A stretch of 64,000 nt of DNA from Burhinus oedicnemus (Eukaryota > Chordata > Aves > Charadriiformes > Burhinidae): NCBI GenBank assembly GCA_008921705.1, contig VFFE01007605.1, positions 2,409,806-2,473,805 on the forward strand, given 5' to 3'. Both the position numbers and the translations under genes were made by a program. Under the pieces are notes generated by a model, which was not told the DNA's origin, ran no database searches, and saw only the letters and a program-made list of their open reading frames with translations. Of the stretch, positions 60,501 to 64,000 are shown piece by piece. Position 1 is the stretch's first letter; each line of letters begins with the position of its first letter.

Positions 60501-63500
60501 TCCTTTTTCCAGAATTTAGGGAATCTCGTTCAGATTAAAATAAATTCCACCCATTTTCTCACTAGGAAATCCAGGAGAACTCTCTGTTTTGTTTACTGGC
60601 AGAACATGAATTGTTAATTTATAATTGTTTGCACTTCAAGTAGATTGGTTTCATGGGGAGAGGCTGCTCATATTCCTGAAGGAAGATGGCATCTTCCCTT
60701 CTTCTCCTCGTGGCTTGAGGGGAACGATCTGGGGAGTCTCTAAGTCACCACATCTGGGGTCCAGCATTTTGCCAGGTAGCTCTGGCCACACACATTGCTG
60801 GTCACTACTGACTTTGATTTGTTTCAAATATAACTTCTGGTCATTTGGTTTGCATAAAGGAAAAACGCTGGTGCGTGAAGCTTTGGCATGCAGGGCAGGG
60901 GCAGCTGCTGGCAGATGGCCACAGGTGGGGTTATTTGCTCCCAGCATGAATGTACAAAAGAAATCAGCAGCCCCAGCCAACGCTAACACACACCTGGGAC
61001 CAGGCACACACACCAGGATCACCCACCTGAGAGGTATAAATGGGAGGCAGGCTGCGATTTACCTGTCTTGCTTGGGTATCTACTTTAGGAAGACTGAAAC
61101 TGCACACAGAAGTGTCTGCTTCTGTCCCCCCGTTACAAAGCAAGCTTAAAACACCAAGTGCAAATGTAGGTGCTGGTTTTTAACCAACTGACTCCCACCT
61201 CAGGTCCCAGCTTAGCTGGGAACTGGCCACATAACTGTTCTTTACATCTTTAAACTCTTTCCTTTGGCCTCTGCACACCCTTGGTCCTCAGAGGTCAAGG
61301 CAAAGATCGTCCAGGTCACAGTGACAAAACCCAGTCCACTTCTGCACAAAACCTTTCAAAATCTACAGGAAACTGGGTATGCTTATATATATCTCTGCTT
61401 ATACCCACTGAGGGAACAGTCACAAGCTGATCTGAATGCATTACAGTCATGTCCCTGGGTGCAACCCATCTATTTCCAAGCATCTTTATCAAACTGCCTC
61501 TGATCAACAACCACATAAAACCTTCTGCATGTCAAACTCTGTCTAACTCTTCTCTTCTAGAAGCAGTTCCTGTAGTTGATCTTAATCCAAGGCCTTCCAG
61601 CAGTAGAAAGTCACTGTGTATTAAAAACACATGTAAATCTTTGGTAGATTATGTCCAAAAATGCTGAGAACAACAAACATTCGCATTCAACCAGTAGCCA
61701 CCAACTTTGTTATAAATATTTAAATAGTAAAACAGGCACAAAATCTTTGTTTACTCCACAGCAAAGCACTCAAAATTAAGGAATTTTTAAGTGTATATGC
61801 AGCATTTGTTAGCTGAAAATCTGGACTTGAAGTGACAAATCCTGTGTTTAGTTACACTCAGACAGTTTCATTCTCCTGAATTGAATTTAACGACTTTACG
61901 TCATTGCTAGCAGCGAAGAGGAGCTCTCATGGACTGTTCCCAATGGTGGCCATGTAAATGCACTAAAGGCTCCCTGTTGTACATATATTGAATCAAAAGG
62001 TGACTGTACAGCTCCAGCTTTACTCAGCCTCATTCCTTGGGTTTACGTTACATTCACATCACAGTGCTTCAGAGCAGACCAAAAGGTCTTCACTGGCAGG
62101 ACTATGTCCTTTTGATATTTTCATGGGATGATTATGCATTAAATTAAATGTAGACAAAAATAACAGTCCAGAACATAAAGGGAGCCAGAGCCAGCAGACA
62201 CTTTCCAGCTTGCGTATTTTCCATGTGCATTGCATGGCCTGCCTGCCTGAGAGAGCTTCTGGGGCGAACACGGCTCCTCAGGATCCTGTTCCCTCTGGTT
62301 CATGCCATGAGCTCTCCCGCAGCCCAGGGCCCCAGGGCTTGACCAAGGTGTTTGAGGAGAAGGGGCCAGTCCTGCTTTCCTCTCCCTTGTCACAGGGCAG
62401 GAGGAAAATGCCTGAGGACCCAGCTCCTGATTCCAGCTTTGCAAAGGAGCTGGAGATCAATCAGTGGGACGGCAGGAGATGGGCACCTTGCCAAAGATGC
62501 AGACCCAAGAAGAAATCCTTTCTGAGGTCTGTGGGCTTTGTTGGTTTCTCTCCCTTTTTCTCAGTCTGTTGATAAGACAGACAACTTTGTATGTCTGTGC
62601 AGGATTTTTTTCAGGATTCTCAAGGAGCAAGAGACTTCGGGGGCAGATATAATCAGCTTGCCATCCACCAACCAAGTAGACACTTAGGTAGAGTGAGGGT
62701 TAGACATCAACCCACAGATGAGCAATTTTTCCTTCATCATCAACAATTTTCTTTTCATTTCTAGGATCTTTCCTACAGCAAGATGCTTTGGCAGATCCCA
62801 GTTTTACTTCCCCAAGCAATGAGTATGGGTGTGTGTTAAAGCAAGGGGGTGAGGCAGTGTGTCCTTGGGGGACAGGGATGTCCATACAGTCACAGCCGGG
62901 GTGACCTGGGCAATGCCCTAGAGAACCAGCTGGATCAAGAAGTTAGACTTGAATGCATACAAAATTAATGGGCAAGGGAATATTTTTTAACCCTCAATTT
63001 ATAACCACATAGTGCCTTTAAATGAATGGAGTTCCCCTCAATACTGTTCCCAGGAAACAGCCCAAGTGAACTCAGCCCCTTGGAAAGAGAGGGGAGAACA
63101 CTGATGAACATCTGATCTCACATAGGAACAGGCTAACAAAATTAAACCTTTTTCCAATGGAGCAACCAATGAACTGTAAAGAATGTAAAATAAGCTGCAG
63201 ATGATCAAACCTGGAATATTTCACATTATATGTGAGGAGACAAGGTTTGCTAAAGGATTTAACCTTTTCTCAGTACCCTGTCCTACCTACTCACTTTCTC
63301 TGTTTCCTTTGGATTTCATAATCTTGATAATTTCCTATTTTGGATGCAAAGAAACAAGTAATAGTCACTCAGGGAAAAATGTATCAAACATAGGAGAGGA
63401 TTTTTTTTCACTTCTGCTGCTTAATAACTTTAGGAATGTGGGTCAAACTATTTCTTTCTCTACTTCTATTACATTACTGACACATGTAGACTGTAGAGAG

Positions 63501-64000
63501 TTCCATTCACTCTGTTCCCCCAGCATCTTTTTAAGTTGTATGAACTTAAGGCAAGCTTTTTTGGGACACCCCCAAACCAGTGTTGTACACTGCCTGGCAG
63601 GGCATTAGGTCAGGCTTCGAAAAACTCTTTGAGACCCTCAAGCCGGAAGAATCCCACAAATCTGAGGCATCACCAGCCAGTCATCCTTCCTAACCCTGTG
63701 GCCAGTGTGGGTTTTGGCCCACTGTAATTTAATACCTTGTTCAGAGAAAACCTTTGAGCGTCCAAAAAGCAGCATATATGAAGGAAAGGGAGAGCGGGAA
63801 CTCACAGAAAGGCAGCAAAAGAGAAAAAAATCTGGTGCCTCTTAAAGACAGCAGAAGAGCCTGTCTTCAGGGAGGGTGCAGAGGGTATCGCAGAGATGCT
63901 AATGCCGGCACACCAGCACCCAAGGGTGCTGAGCAGGATGGGAGCAAGCCACGGGCTGCCTCCTTTCTGCAAGGGGCAGGCAGGGCAGAGCTGGACGGAA
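57501..64000. other. No gene supported
   Basis: A 16-A run lies at 60267-60282. Open frames at 60625-61149 and 62210-62572 (plus strand) show no domain or splice context and are regarded as chance. The right edge (63880-64000) rises in G+C, but nothing can be called there. Confidence 0.45.

Noticed and set aside
60625..61149. 174-codon open frame on the plus strand
   Set aside because: No domain, overlapping frame on the opposite strand, and no splice or promoter signals.

Overview
This window is nuclear DNA of a bird. The clearest evidence is six fragments of CR1 retrotransposons (avian/reptilian LINEs) with the typical tail built from ATTCTATG repeats. Overall base composition is about 41-45% G+C by eye, there are no mammalian SINEs, and all open frames are short and interrupted as expected for intron and intergenic DNA. 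The CR1 subfamily at 51.8 and 54.3-54.8 kb is one I associate with Neoaves more than with chicken, but that is an impression from memory, not a search result. Nothing bacterial, plasmid-like, CRISPR-like or viral was seen.

Layout. Bases 1-104 are a G+C-rich 17-bp minisatellite running off the left edge. It leads into a CpG-rich stretch (about 105-310) with a CRE-like site, a weak TATA-like site and a possible first exon ending at a splice donor at 304/305. From 0.3 to 18.4 kb no exon could be supported. This part holds a dense AT-rich block at 13.2-13.8 kb that looks like a conserved non-coding (enhancer-type) element, a GATATA hexanucleotide array at 15.4 kb and a CR1 fragment at 15.5 kb.

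The best gene is on the minus strand, with its 3' end at 18.5 kb. Three consecutive exons (20914-20450, 19563-19278, 18652 to about 18470) have good splice sites, compatible phases (0/0, 0/1, then completion of the split codon), a stop codon and an AATAAA signal. They encode a 268-residue C-terminal region, acidic and rich in Pro, Ser, Thr and Tyr, with three copies of a motif Y-[L/F]-P-x-Y-R-T. It ends in a YFNM / YELL tyrosine cluster. I could not identify the protein. The tail looks like the cytoplasmic part of a signalling receptor or adaptor, and the two larger exons look like duplicates of each other. A further upstream exon ending at 21382 is likely. Small candidate exons at 28.0 and 29.7-29.8 kb may belong to the same gene but are much weaker.

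From 30 to 64 kb no gene could be supported. This part contains several more enhancer-like AT-rich blocks (43.3, 46.4, 47.2, 57.3 kb), relics of ancient amniote repeats (41.6 and 48.5 kb), a small CpG-rich patch at 38.3 kb and a cluster of five CR1 fragments between 45 and 55 kb. By sequence type the CR1 fragments fall into three pairs, each pair having one copy in either orientation. Long open frames without splice sites or recognisable domains (for example 4277-4951 and 26875-27528 on the plus strand) are treated as chance.
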